Source: Nonlabens ulvanivorans (GTDB lineage Bacteria; Bacteroidota; Bacteroidia; Flavobacteriales; Flavobacteriaceae). Taken from it: DNA of 64,000 bases. Both the position numbers and the translations under genes were made by a program. A model generated the notes under the pieces. It worked only from the letters and a program-made list of their open reading frames with translations, did no database searches and was not told the origin of the DNA. How positions within the stretch are numbered: the first letter of the stretch is position 1; every line of letters starts with the position of its first letter. Positions 33,763-44,952 of this stretch are shown here, piece after piece. The DNA is taken from contig NZ_JPJI01000032.1 of NCBI RefSeq assembly GCF_000732625.1, positions 1,164,193-1,228,192 on the forward strand, given 5' to 3'.

Positions 33763-36249
33763 TTATTGGGTTATTAATCCATTCAACATTTTAAAATTAA
33801 ATGCAGCTTCTTCCTTGCTCTCTGTTTTAAATAGGATAACCTTATCTTTTTGAGGTTGTAAATCAAAAAAGTTATCTGAAAAATGGCCATCTACATTGGA
33901 ATAGAAAAACACATCTTTAGTAAACGCATCAGATGTTATAGTTAATTGGTAACCTTGATCTGTCTTTTCACTAATCCATTCTAGGTTTTCATTGGGTAAA
34001 TTCAATTCCTTGGGTCTTACTAAAACATCTGTAATTTGGCTAGTATGAAATTCTACAAATACATAAACACTACTAAGATCAAAATCTAATTTTTCTAAAT
34101 TGAGTTGATGAAACTCATTACTTGAATTCATTCCGGCAGTTCCTACGAAAGATTCATTATACAATTCTTTACCATAAAAATCACTTATCGCTATCGTAAA
34201 GCCGCTTGTAATATCCTCCATTCCATCATTCACCACATAAGTTTTCAACGTATCATTCTCTACGACATTACTAATCATTACATTTTCAAAATCACGTTTC
34301 ACTTGATAATGCAAGGCTTTCCAGTTACCGAAATAATCGATACTGGACCAGCTTACTGCAGGCCAGCAATCGTTGAGTTGCCAGTAAAGCGTTCCCATAT
34401 TATAAGGTTTAGCTCGACGGTGCGCTTGGATACCTTTTGAGATTCCATAAGCTTGTAAAAGTTGGCTTACATAAACGTAATCTTCGTCATTTGTAGGAAC
34501 TGGGAAATCACGTTCCATATATTCTCTTATCAATTCATTTCCACGAGCGTGTTTTTGATGTGAGGAATAATCTTCTGACTTGATATTAATAGTTCCGTCA
34601 TTATTGATATATCGTATCGCCTCATAAGATGGATGCGATTGAAAACCAAACTCACTCATAAATCGCGGTATGTGTTCTTCAAAATGTTCAAATGGGTATG
34701 CGTCATGCCACACACGCCAGTCGTGCGCGTCGCCTTCAAATTCATATTTAGGATTTCCACGACCGTATTCTGGCGAGCTTTCCCAGTAAGGTTCGTTGGT
34801 GAGTTCGCTCACGTATTTAGGCATTGCGATTTGAAATATGGCTCGATAATCTTCCCAAATACTATCGCGTTCGGCTTGAGATCTTCCTTCTTGCCAGCCC
34901 CAATTGTGCCACGCCTCACTAGTTTCATTATTACCACACCACAGCGCAATACTACTGTGATTTCTCAACCTAGTGATTTGTTGAGTAATTTCATTGGTTA
35001 CGCTTTCGCGAAAGCGTGCATCACCGGGATACATCGCACAGGCAAACATAAAGTCTTGCCAAATAAGGATGCCTTTCTCATCACATTTCTCATAAAAAAT
35101 ATCTTTCTCATAAATGCCGCCGCCCCAAACGCGTAGCATGTTCATGTTAGCTTCCTTGACATCACTCAGCAATTTTTCATAATGATTATCAGTAACCAGA
35201 TCTTGCATCGAGTTTTGCGGAATGTAATTAGCACCTTTCATATAAACAGGAACGTCGTTTACCTTAAAAAAGAAACTAGTTCCATGTTCGTCGAGCTCGT
35301 TAACAAGTTCAATAGTACGTATTCCAGTTTTTAACTTTTGAGAATCGATAAGTTTTCCTTCTTTAGAAACTAAAACTTCTATATCGTATAAATAAGGTTC
35401 ACCGATGTTGTGCGGCCACCACAGTTGCACTTGCGGAATTTCAAAATGGATTTCAAACTCATCTTCTTGAGCCTTGGGCTGGTAATCTTGTTCCCAGTAA
35501 AGGCTATCGTTGACTTTAATTTTATAATGCAGTAATTCTGTGCGCTTGTCTGAGAGCTTGATTTGTGCGGTAAGATTTGCTATAGAATCTTGTACAAAAT
35601 TCTGTTTGATGTAAACATCATCTATTTTAAAATCATCATAAGCCTCAAGATAAACCGGTTTCCATATTCCCATGGTGTTGAGTTTTGGTCCCCAATCCCA
35701 GCCGTATTGATATTGTGCTTTACGCGTGTAAACTCGGTTACCTTCTGGTAAGGTATATGGATTTGCAGCGGCTTTTTGTTCTTCAATTTCTATAGGTGAT
35801 TTTATAGTAATGTAAAGCTCATTTTCTTCTTCAAGAAATGCTTTTACATCTACTTGCCAGTTGAGAAAAGCATTGTCTGTTTCAAGAATTTCATGACCAT
35901 TCAATTCTATACTGGCATAAGTGTCTATACCTTCAAAATGCAACTCGATATTCTCTTTTTGCAAGGTTTGTTGGTCCAGTTCAAAGTAAGTTTTATAAAC
36001 CCAATTTTCTTCAGTAATCCATTGCAAACTGTCTTCGTTATTGCCTTGAAAAGGATGTTTGATCAAAGGCAGTAACTCTTTATGAACGGTAGAAGGCACT
36101 TGAACCGAATCTGATATCAAACTATAGTCGGCTTCTTTTAATAGCGACCAGTTGCTCTCTAAATACTGGCGTTCTACATTAGGACGTTCTTCTTTACAAG
36201 AGCTTATGAATATCACTAAAACTAATAATAAACTAATCCTCATTTTCAA
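33763..36249 (-). CDS. GH2 beta-mannosidase (lipoprotein)
   Basis: An 828-residue glycoside hydrolase of family 2 with the beta-mannosidase hallmarks: RKAQYQYGWDWGP, MLRVWGGGIYE, the acid/base Glu in LWCGNNETSEAW and the nucleophile Glu in RFMSEFGFQSHP. It carries a lipoprotein signal (SLLLVLVIFISSC), so it acts at the periplasm or outer membrane. It removes beta-linked mannose and is the last gene of an operon with GH20 and cutC, suiting the trimming of Man-beta-1,4-GlcNAc after N-glycan breakdown. A palindrome copy gives ARFRES. The start overlaps cutC by 17 bases. Confidence 0.93.
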   Translation of the reverse strand: MKMRISLLLVLVIFISSCKEERPNVERQYLESNWSLLKEADYSLISDSVQVPSTVHKELLPLIKHPFQGNNEDSLQWITEENWVYKTYFELDQQTLQKENIELHFEGIDTYASIELNGHEILETDNAFLNWQVDVKAFLEEENELYITIKSPIEIEEQKAAANPYTLPEGNRVYTRKAQYQYGWDWGPKLNTMGIWKPVYLEAYDDFKIDDVYIKQNFVQDSIANLTAQIKLSDKRTELLHYKIKVNDSLYWEQDYQPKAQEDEFEIHFEIPQVQLWWPHNIGEPYLYDIEVLVSKEGKLIDSQKLKTGIRTIELVNELDEHGTSFFFKVNDVPVYMKGANYIPQNSMQDLVTDNHYEKLLSDVKEANMNMLRVWGGGIYEKDIFYEKCDEKGILIWQDFMFACAMYPGDARFRESVTNEITQQITRLRNHSSIALWCGNNETSEAWHNWGWQEGRSQAERDSIWEDYRAIFQIAMPKYVSELTNEPYWESSPEYGRGNPKYEFEGDAHDWRVWHDAYPFEHFEEHIPRFMSEFGFQSHPSYEAIRYINNDGTINIKSEDYSSHQKHARGNELIREYMERDFPVPTNDEDYVYVSQLLQAYGISKGIQAHRRAKPYNMGTLYWQLNDCWPAVSWSSIDYFGNWKALHYQVKRDFENVMISNVVENDTLKTYVVNDGMEDITSGFTIAISDFYGKELYNESFVGTAGMNSSNEFHQLNLEKLDFDLSSVYVFVEFHTSQITDVLVRPKELNLPNENLEWISEKTDQGYQLTITSDAFTKDVFFYSNVDGHFSDNFFDLQPQKDKVILFKTESKEEAAFNFKMLNGLITQ
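35000..35017. repeat. Dispersed palindrome copy 8 (RFRES frame)
   Basis: 16-base palindrome plus one more symmetric pair (A/T). Read as D-A-R-F-R-E-S-V in the beta-mannosidase. Confidence 0.95.
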
Positions 36250-36964
36250 GGTTTTTAAAGATAGCCGTTATATTCTCTGAATTAGAAATCACTTCTATGT
36301 TTTCTTGAAGAAATTTAGGCGAATTCATAGGAACTTTTTCTTCGTTTGCTTGCTCAATGATTTCTGTGGCGCTGGCGTGAACTTCTTTGAAATTCGCTTT
36401 CGCGAAAGCGGAACTATTACCACCATTAATCCCACCACCAGGCATGACGATTAAATCATTACCTGCAATTTCTTGATAACGCTTTAAGTTTTCAATTCCG
36501 TCTATGGCTTTAGAATACTGTCCAGAAGTAAGGATACGTTTTGCGCCTAAATTCACTAAATCCACAACGGCTTGTTCTGGATTTGTGATATGATCAAAAG
36601 CTCTGTGAAAGGTAAACGGTAATGGTCTGGCGAGTTCTATCAATTCACTCGTACGTCTGATGTCTATTTTGAAATCTGCAGTCAATACACCAGAAACAAT
36701 TCCTGCGCAACCTAATTCTTTAGATAGCTCTATATCACGTTTCATGATATCAAAATCGGCATCACTATACACAAAATTCCCAGAACGTGGACGTATCAAT
36801 ACCATGACTGGAATAGTCAATTCTTCCATTACTTTTTTAAGCAATCCATAACTAGGTGTAATGCCACCAGTACCTAACTCACTGCATAATTCTATGCGGT
36901 GCGCACCAGCTTTTTGAGCGTTGAGAGCACTTTGATAATTGGATGCGCAGATTTCTAGAAGCAT
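36233..36964 (-). CDS. cutC: CutC-family TIM-barrel protein
   Basis: A 243-residue CutC-family protein (LLEICASNYQSALNAQKAGAHRIELCSEL, split only for description; IRPRSGNFVYSD; FHRAFD; ILTSGQ; MPGGGIN). The long frame back to 37078 lies over the GH20 gene; ATG 36964 comes one base after the GH20 stop and is the natural start. CutC was named for copper homeostasis, but this position between a hexosaminidase and a mannosidase points to sugar metabolism. A palindrome copy is read as SSAFAKANFKEVHASA before the last barrel strand. Confidence 0.88.
   Translation of the reverse strand: MLLEICASNYQSALNAQKAGAHRIELCSELGTGGITPSYGLLKKVMEELTIPVMVLIRPRSGNFVYSDADFDIMKRDIELSKELGCAGIVSGVLTADFKIDIRRTSELIELARPLPFTFHRAFDHITNPEQAVVDLVNLGAKRILTSGQYSKAIDGIENLKRYQEIAGNDLIVMPGGGINGGNSSAFAKANFKEVHASATEIIEQANEEKVPMNSPKFLQENIEVISNSENITAIFKNLENED
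36395..36410. repeat. Dispersed palindrome copy 9 (AFAKA frame)
   Basis: Full 16-base palindrome in cutC, read as S-A-F-A-K-A-N just before the EVHASA strand. Confidence 0.95.
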
Positions 36965-36965
36965 A

Positions 36966-39227
36966 CTATTTGATGATGATTTCGTCGATGAATGTCCAAG
37001 CTTTATTTCCAGCGCCTTGATGGCCGTCTGGAATTGTACCGTAGTTTGGGACGAGTAAAATGAAAGCACTGCTAGCAACTTTTAAATCTATTTTGTAATT
37101 ATAAAAATTACCAGATTTGCTTACTGGTTTAATCTTACTAAAGGGAGCATGTGGATCTGAACTAATTTTTAAATCATTTGGCGCATAGATCCATTGACCA
37201 GGTGCATGATAAAATCGTAATTCAATTTCATTTACTCCAAATTCTTGCTCAAAATCAACTCTAATTTTTAAGTCTTCTCCCCAAAATCCTAACCATTCAC
37301 TATCGCCATATCGAGAGTCACTTCCTTTAATTCCGTTAACCAATCCATTAGCGCCACTTCCAGGATAAGATTTATGTGGCTCTTTATTGATACTAATTGT
37401 CGCTCCTACACCTTTATGGTAAAGGAATTCTTGAGTAAATAAACGACCGAGTGGTTCATCATCATCAAAAACTTGAGCTTTTAAAGTCATATCTGCCGTA
37501 AAAGGAATAGGAGCTTCATAAACCGTAGAAGATGAGTCAGGTTCAGATCCATCAGTTGTAAATCTTATTTCTTTTCCGATAGTTTTGGTGCTTAACTCAT
37601 ATGCTTGATTTTCATTTAAGGTTCCTTCAATTTCATATAAATGGTTGGCATAGTTGATATCCATCTCATCTAATCGTTTATGAAAATATTCCACGCGATT
37701 TATAAAACTGTCATAGTTTTTATTTTCGTCTGCACTCCATGCAACTTCGCTCATCGCCAGCATGCGTGGAAAAGCCATGTATTCTACTTGCTCACTGGTC
37801 GTCATATATTCTGTCCATACATTTCCTTGAACTCCTAAAACACGAATAGCTTCTTCATCGTTTAGTTCTTGAGGAATAGGATTAAAGTTATAGACTTTTT
37901 CTAGTGGTAAAAATCCGCCTATCGCTAGTGGTTCATCATCATTTTCACTTTGATAATAGTCAAAATAAGCGTGCGATGTCGGCGTCATGATCACGTCATG
38001 CCTAGCTTTTGCAGCTTCGACAGCTCCATTGGTGCCACGCCAGCTCATTACTGTAGCATTAGGTGCGAGTCCACCTTCTAAAATCTCGTCCCATCCTATG
38101 ATTTGTCGACCTTTTGAGTTCAAATATTTTTCCATGCGCTGGATAAAATAGGATTGCAATTCATGCTCGTCTTTTAATCCATTTTCTTTAATCACTTGTT
38201 GAGCGACATCGCTTGTTTTCCATTGGGTTTTCGGTGCTTCATCGCCACCTATGTGAATGTATTTTGACGGGAATAATTCCATCACTTCGTCTAGTACATT
38301 TTCTAGGAATGTAAAAGTTTCTTCGCTAGGGCAGTAGATGTCTTCAAAAACGCCCCATTTCATAGCAACTTGGACATTTTCTCCAGTACAACCCAATTCT
38401 GGATAGGCAGCGATAGCGGCTTGTGCATGACCAGGCATTTCTATTTCTGGAATGACGTTGATGTGTCTCGCTTTCGCGAAAGCGATCACCTCGTGAACTT
38501 CTTCTTGTGTATAAAAACCACCGTACTTTTTACCGTCATATTGATGTGGTGTGTCGTTGTAATGACCCAATAAAGTGCTGTCACGATAAGCGGCTACTTC
38601 TTGTAATCGCGGATATTTCTTAATCTCAATGCGCCAGCCTTGATCATCTGTAAAGTGCCAGTGAAAGTTATTCATCTTGAGCATGGCCATCGCGTTGATG
38701 TATTTTTTGATAAATTCTACATCGTACATATGTCGTGACACATCGAGGTGCATACCACGATATTTAAAACGTGGTTCATCTTTTATCGTGATTGCTGGAA
38801 TATGAATTTCGGTTGTGTTATTTAGATCTACCGGCATTAATTGTAGGAGAGATTGTACTGCGTAGAACGCACCTGCATCGGTACTGGCTTTAATAGTTAT
38901 ATTATGCTCGTTACTTTCAATCGAATATCCTTCTTTTGATGAAATACTGTCATCGTATTCCAGAATTATTGAGTTAGTCTCGCTGTATTTTGTTTTCCAA
39001 GTGCGACCTGATGCGTGTTCTAGAAAGTTGTTCAGGAAGTTATAGGAAGCTGTAAAGTCATCATTATTACTCAGTGTAGTTTCTTCATTAATAGTGAAGT
39101 GCCCAGCATTTACTTGTAAGGATTGAGGTGCAGGAATAATGGACGGACTTAATAATTTTACCTGAGGTTCAGCACATGAAAACAGTGTTAATATCAAACT
39201 ACAAAGAATTAGAAATCTAGCGCTCAT
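36966..39227 (-). CDS. GH20 beta-N-acetylhexosaminidase (lipoprotein)
   Basis: A 753-residue exo-hydrolase of family 20: lipoprotein signal (LILCSLILTLFSC), an N-terminal GH20b domain (about 30-150), the catalytic barrel with MLKMNNFHWHFTDDQGWR and the catalytic pair in HIGGDEAPKTQW (Asp-Glu), then a chitobiase-type C-terminal domain (TKTIGKEIRFTTDGSEP) and a C-terminal F5/8-like carbohydrate-binding domain. It removes terminal GlcNAc/GalNAc from glycans or chito-oligomers. First gene of the glycan operon GH20-cutC-GH2. A palindrome copy is read as IAFAKARHINVIPEI in the barrel. Confidence 0.94.
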   Translation of the reverse strand: MSARFLILCSLILTLFSCAEPQVKLLSPSIIPAPQSLQVNAGHFTINEETTLSNNDDFTASYNFLNNFLEHASGRTWKTKYSETNSIILEYDDSISSKEGYSIESNEHNITIKASTDAGAFYAVQSLLQLMPVDLNNTTEIHIPAITIKDEPRFKYRGMHLDVSRHMYDVEFIKKYINAMAMLKMNNFHWHFTDDQGWRIEIKKYPRLQEVAAYRDSTLLGHYNDTPHQYDGKKYGGFYTQEEVHEVIAFAKARHINVIPEIEMPGHAQAAIAAYPELGCTGENVQVAMKWGVFEDIYCPSEETFTFLENVLDEVMELFPSKYIHIGGDEAPKTQWKTSDVAQQVIKENGLKDEHELQSYFIQRMEKYLNSKGRQIIGWDEILEGGLAPNATVMSWRGTNGAVEAAKARHDVIMTPTSHAYFDYYQSENDDEPLAIGGFLPLEKVYNFNPIPQELNDEEAIRVLGVQGNVWTEYMTTSEQVEYMAFPRMLAMSEVAWSADENKNYDSFINRVEYFHKRLDEMDINYANHLYEIEGTLNENQAYELSTKTIGKEIRFTTDGSEPDSSSTVYEAPIPFTADMTLKAQVFDDDEPLGRLFTQEFLYHKGVGATISINKEPHKSYPGSGANGLVNGIKGSDSRYGDSEWLGFWGEDLKIRVDFEQEFGVNEIELRFYHAPGQWIYAPNDLKISSDPHAPFSKIKPVSKSGNFYNYKIDLKVASSAFILLVPNYGTIPDGHQGAGNKAWTFIDEIIIK
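38468..38485. repeat. Dispersed palindrome copy 10 (AFAKA frame)
   Basis: 16-base palindrome plus one symmetric pair (T/A). Read as I-A-F-A-K-A-R in a helix of the GH20 barrel, just before the HINVIPEIEMPGH strand. Confidence 0.95.
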
Positions 39228-39255
39228 TATTGTATTTTAGAATCTTAAAATTTGA

Positions 39256-41331
<2,076 letters not shown>

Positions 41332-41334
41332 AAT

Positions 41335-42138
41335 ATGAAAAAGGTATTGGTATTTGTGGTGTTGTTAAGTTTCGCTTTCGCGAAAGCGCAAACTTATTCT
41401 TCAAAAATCATCCCTAATAATACTATGTTATTACATGGGTTTATCGATGAATATCCCATAACTATGTATGTGGAAAGCAACGGTTATTGTGAATATGAGC
41501 AAGAATTCTCAGGCTGGTATAAATATGATAATAGTACAGAGTCTATTCCTATCCTTTTTTATTACTCAACATATCCTGAAGAAGATTCTTTTAAAATTTA
41601 TGCCAAATATGATGGTGATTTTGAAACTGAAGTTGATGAAGAGTATGCTTGTCAAGTATTAAATTATGATGAGGTCTTTGAAACTACTGCAGTGAACGGT
41701 ATTTTCAATGATTTAAAATGGCATAAAAGCAATTCTAATACGATATTAAAAACTTGGTTTGAAGATAATCCACAAGAGCAATTTTGGGAACTAGGAAGTC
41801 AAGAGGTTTATCTAACTAGAGATGAACAAATTGTTTTAGATCTAGATGCTTTAGATTTCTCCTATGCTTATGCTGTTGATGTTATAGGTCATAAAGTAGT
41901 AGACGATGTCAATCATCTACTATTAGATATTTCGGTACCGTCTAAACCTGGTGGCAATGGCCGAGGAATGTGCGGTGGTGGCGAGGAAATTTACATTTTA
42001 TACATCAGACTTGATGAGAATGATAAGTTGATTTATAGTGATCAAGCCAAGGTGATAAGCTGTTTTACAGAAATAGATGAATCTGCATTCATCTATGATG
42101 CAGCTTTTCCCGAAAAAGGTATCACTAGATCTAACTAA
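41335..42138 (+). CDS. Secreted hypothetical protein, 267 aa
   Basis: A protein with a Sec signal peptide MKKVLVFVVLLSFAFAKAQ whose h-region end and cleavage site (AFAKA, then Q) are written by a palindrome copy. The mature part is unfamiliar; it contains repeated aspartate-rich strands, a DVNHLLLDISVPSKPGGNGRGMC segment and four Cys. It is 3 bases after ligA and overlaps the convergent amt gene by 8 bases. Confidence 0.7.
   Translation: MKKVLVFVVLLSFAFAKAQTYSSKIIPNNTMLLHGFIDEYPITMYVESNGYCEYEQEFSGWYKYDNSTESIPILFYYSTYPEEDSFKIYAKYDGDFETEVDEEYACQVLNYDEVFETTAVNGIFNDLKWHKSNSNTILKTWFEDNPQEQFWELGSQEVYLTRDEQIVLDLDALDFSYAYAVDVIGHKVVDDVNHLLLDISVPSKPGGNGRGMCGGGEEIYILYIRLDENDKLIYSDQAKVISCFTEIDESAFIYDAAFPEKGITRSN
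41373..41388. repeat. Dispersed palindrome copy 11 (AFAKA frame, signal peptide)
   Basis: Full 16-base palindrome that encodes the end of a signal peptide: S-F-A-F-A-K-A followed by Q at the probable cleavage point. Confidence 0.95.
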
Positions 42139-43414
42139 CTTCTTCACCGTGTTGACTGGCATCTAGTCCGCGCTCTTCTTGATCGTCTCTTACTCTTATA
42201 GGTATCAATATATCAACCAGTTTGTAGAATAGCAAACTACCACCGAAGGTAAATACAGAAACTCCTATAAGTGCTATGATATGCCACATAAAGGTTTCTG
42301 TTTCGCCATGCACAAGTCCAACATCTTTTGCAAAAACAGCAGTCAGAATCATACCTACTATTCCGCCAACTCCATGACTAGGGAAAACGTCTAGTGTATC
42401 GTCAATACCGGTTTTAGAAAATAATGAAATAGCGATATTACTAGTAATCGCAGTAGCAAATCCTATAAATATACTTTGTGAAATAGTAACAAACCCAGCT
42501 GCTGGAGTAATGGCAACCAGTCCGACAATAGCACCGATACATGCGCCTACAGCACTCATTTTGCGATTTGAGAAACGTTCATAAAACATCCAGGTGATCA
42601 TGGCGGTGGCACTAGCGATATTCGTATTGGCAAAGGCTATGGCGGCATCTGCATTTGCGGCTAGCGCACTACCAGCGTTAAAACCGAACCATCCAAACCA
42701 TAGCAATCCAGTTCCTAAAATAATGTACGGCACATTTGCTGGATCATGGGTGATTTTTTTGCGTTTTCCTAAATAAACTGCTCCTGCAAGTGCTGCAAAT
42801 CCTGCACTCATGTGAACTACTGTTCCACCGGCAAAGTCTAGCACTCCTAGATTGCGCAATAGTCCATCTGGATGCCAAGTCATGTGTGCTAAAGGCGTGT
42901 AGATGAAAATAGTAAACAATACCATAAATAAGATATAGCTTCTAAAACGGACACGTTCTGCAAAGCTACCTGTGATTAAGGCAGGTGTGATAATGGCAAA
43001 CTTGAGCTGGAATAAAGCAAATACTAAAAAAGGTACAGTTCCTGCAAAATCTGGGTTAGGAGCAAGACCTACATCTTTAAAATTAAAATAAGTCATTGGG
43101 TTTCCTATGATTCCATAATAGCTTTCTCCAAAGGCAAGTGAGAAACCTACAATTACCCATATTATACTTACTACTCCTAAAGCTACAAAGCTTTGCAGCA
43201 TCGTGGAAATCATGGATTTTTTATTCACCATACCACCATAGAAAAAGGCAAGTCCTGGCGTCATTAGTAATACAAATGCCGATGCTATCAACATCCATGC
43301 AGTATCGCCACTATCAATGGCGCTCATATCACCATTTTCGGTATAGGGATTACTAAACGTTAAACTGATAAGTACTAAAACAGCTAAAACTATAAAATTG
43401 ACCTTTTTGCCCAT
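42131..43414 (-). CDS. amt: Ammonium transporter
   Basis: A 427-residue Amt/MEP/Rh channel with eleven helices after an N-terminal signal: DTAWMLIASAFVLLMTPGLAFFYGG, the conserved FAGGTVVHMSAGFAAL (pore His) and HGVGGIVGMI (second His). It moves ammonium/ammonia into the cell. No glnK/glnB is adjacent, unlike the common arrangement. A TATATTTG element lies 23 bases upstream of the start. Confidence 0.95.
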   Translation of the reverse strand: MGKKVNFIVLAVLVLISLTFSNPYTENGDMSAIDSGDTAWMLIASAFVLLMTPGLAFFYGGMVNKKSMISTMLQSFVALGVVSIIWVIVGFSLAFGESYYGIIGNPMTYFNFKDVGLAPNPDFAGTVPFLVFALFQLKFAIITPALITGSFAERVRFRSYILFMVLFTIFIYTPLAHMTWHPDGLLRNLGVLDFAGGTVVHMSAGFAALAGAVYLGKRKKITHDPANVPYIILGTGLLWFGWFGFNAGSALAANADAAIAFANTNIASATAMITWMFYERFSNRKMSAVGACIGAIVGLVAITPAAGFVTISQSIFIGFATAITSNIAISLFSKTGIDDTLDVFPSHGVGGIVGMILTAVFAKDVGLVHGETETFMWHIIALIGVSVFTFGGSLLFYKLVDILIPIRVRDDQEERGLDASQHGEEVS

Positions 43415-43437
43415 TGGAAAAATTTTAAATTATTTTT

Positions 43438-43445
43438 CAAATATA
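43438..43445 (-). promoter_or_regulatory. -7 promoter element TATATTTG of amt
   Basis: Exact TAnnTTTG match on the minus strand in the 178-base gap 43415-43592, which holds nothing else I can support. Confidence 0.5.
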
Positions 43446-43592
43446 GGGTATGTGTTTTAGAATTATATAAAATTTATAGTTTAACCCTATAAAATTAGGG
43501 GCTTATGGTTTTTAAAATGTAATAATTGATGTTGTTTCGGCAATATTTTTGGGGTGTTGAGGTATAAATTACACTTTGGTTTTTCGGTGGTT

Positions 43593-43991
43593 TTATTTGG
43601 ATTTCATGAGTTTGATGAAAACATAACCAAAAAATACCATGAAGAGAAAGTCATTTAAACCATAGATAGAGTAAAAAATTCCAGCAATTTTATCTTTATC
43701 ATAAACCTCTTGAACGCTATTATTAGCGAACCAATATCCATAAGCAATGACATAGCACAATTTTTCAATTGCAAATACAGCAACAAGCCATTTCACTTTT
43801 TCAAAAACTTTAGCTACGGCAATAAAAGCGAGACCCCAAACCATAATCATAAGTAGTCCAAAATAGGACATCACTACTGGATCTGTTTCTGGAATAACAT
43901 CATTGGTAAAGCCTTTAGAGAAGAATAGAATTCCTAAGGTGTTTATAATTCCTGAAAGTATGAATCCTTTAGTGATGGTTGATTTGGTCAT
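43593..43991 (-). CDS. Four-helix membrane protein of unknown function
   Basis: A 132-residue protein with four hydrophobic helices (GFILSGIINTLGILFFSKGF; SYFGLLMIMVWGLAFIAVA; VAVFAIEKLCYVIAYGYWF; GLNDFLFMVFFGYVFIKL) and a Lys-rich C-terminus. I do not recognise a characterised family. It is 23 bases downstream of the metallophosphatase gene and may share its transcript. Confidence 0.6.
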   Translation of the reverse strand: MTKSTITKGFILSGIINTLGILFFSKGFTNDVIPETDPVVMSYFGLLMIMVWGLAFIAVAKVFEKVKWLVAVFAIEKLCYVIAYGYWFANNSVQEVYDKDKIAGIFYSIYGLNDFLFMVFFGYVFIKLMKSK

Positions 43992-44014
43992 AATTATTTT
44001 ATAATTTGATTGAA

Positions 44015-44941
44015 TTAAATCTCATAAACTACATCAACGCCTTTATCGATCTTTCCTTCTTTTAAGTAAAAGTCAATACGACCGAGATTGATCCCATAAC
44101 AACCTACTTGGTTCACCATAACATCTTTTCCAGTAGCATTTTTTACGATTTCTGGGGCATCGAGAAAAGTATGAGTGTGACCACCTATGATAAGATCTAT
44201 GCCTGATGTTGCTGCTGCAAGTGATAGGTCAGATACTCTGTCACCTCTATATGAATAACCTAAATGCGACATGCAGATTACTAGATCACATTTCTCTGTT
44301 TCACGCAGTGTTTTAATTTGGTCTTTTGCGACTTCTATAGGGTCATTGTAAACGGTTTCCTTATACATTTTTGGGTCTACTAATCCGTCTAGTTTTATTC
44401 CTACACCGAATAGCCCGATGCGCACACCATCTTTGACCATTACTTTATAGGGTTTAGTGTGTCCATCCATGATGGTGTTTGAGAAGTCGTAATTGGAGAT
44501 CACAAAGTCAAAATCTGCATTAGGTAATTGCTTATACAGGCCTTCTATACTGTTATCAAAATCGTGATTCCCTATGGTGGCAGCATCATATCCCATCATA
44601 GACATCAATTTAATCTCAAGCTCACCGCCATAGAAATTGAAATATGGAGTACCTTGAAATATGTCACCGCAGTCCAGCAATAAAGTATTGGGGTTTTCTG
44701 TCCGTACTTTATTAATCACAGCAGCCCTGCGAGCAACGCCACCACGACCGTCATTGCGACCACCAGAAATAGGTTCAATGTGTGAGTGTGTATCGTTAGT
44801 ATGTAAAATGGTGATTTTCTTAGTTCCAGGCTCTAATTCTGGTCCTGTAAGAATACCATTTGCAAGAGCGTAGTTAGACCATAGAGCCGCACCAGCTACC
44901 ATTCCAGCACTTGTATTGCGTATAAATTTTCTTCTTTCCAT
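44015..44941 (-). CDS. Metallophosphatase (5'-nucleotidase N-terminal half)
   Basis: A 308-residue calcineurin-like phosphoesterase that has a Tat-like leader (MERRKFIRNTSAGMVAGAALW, with the RRKF pair). Metal-binding motifs: HTNDTHSHIEP, LLDCGDIFQGT, GNHDFD, and GGHTHT. This is the catalytic domain of UshA-type 5'-nucleotidases without the C-terminal domain, which is encoded by the gene upstream (11 bases away). Together they should hydrolyse nucleotides in the periplasm. Confidence 0.9.
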   Translation of the reverse strand: MERRKFIRNTSAGMVAGAALWSNYALANGILTGPELEPGTKKITILHTNDTHSHIEPISGGRNDGRGGVARRAAVINKVRTENPNTLLLDCGDIFQGTPYFNFYGGELEIKLMSMMGYDAATIGNHDFDNSIEGLYKQLPNADFDFVISNYDFSNTIMDGHTKPYKVMVKDGVRIGLFGVGIKLDGLVDPKMYKETVYNDPIEVAKDQIKTLRETEKCDLVICMSHLGYSYRGDRVSDLSLAAATSGIDLIIGGHTHTFLDAPEIVKNATGKDVMVNQVGCYGINLGRIDFYLKEGKIDKGVDVVYEI

Positions 44942-44952
44942 TTTCTTGCTTA

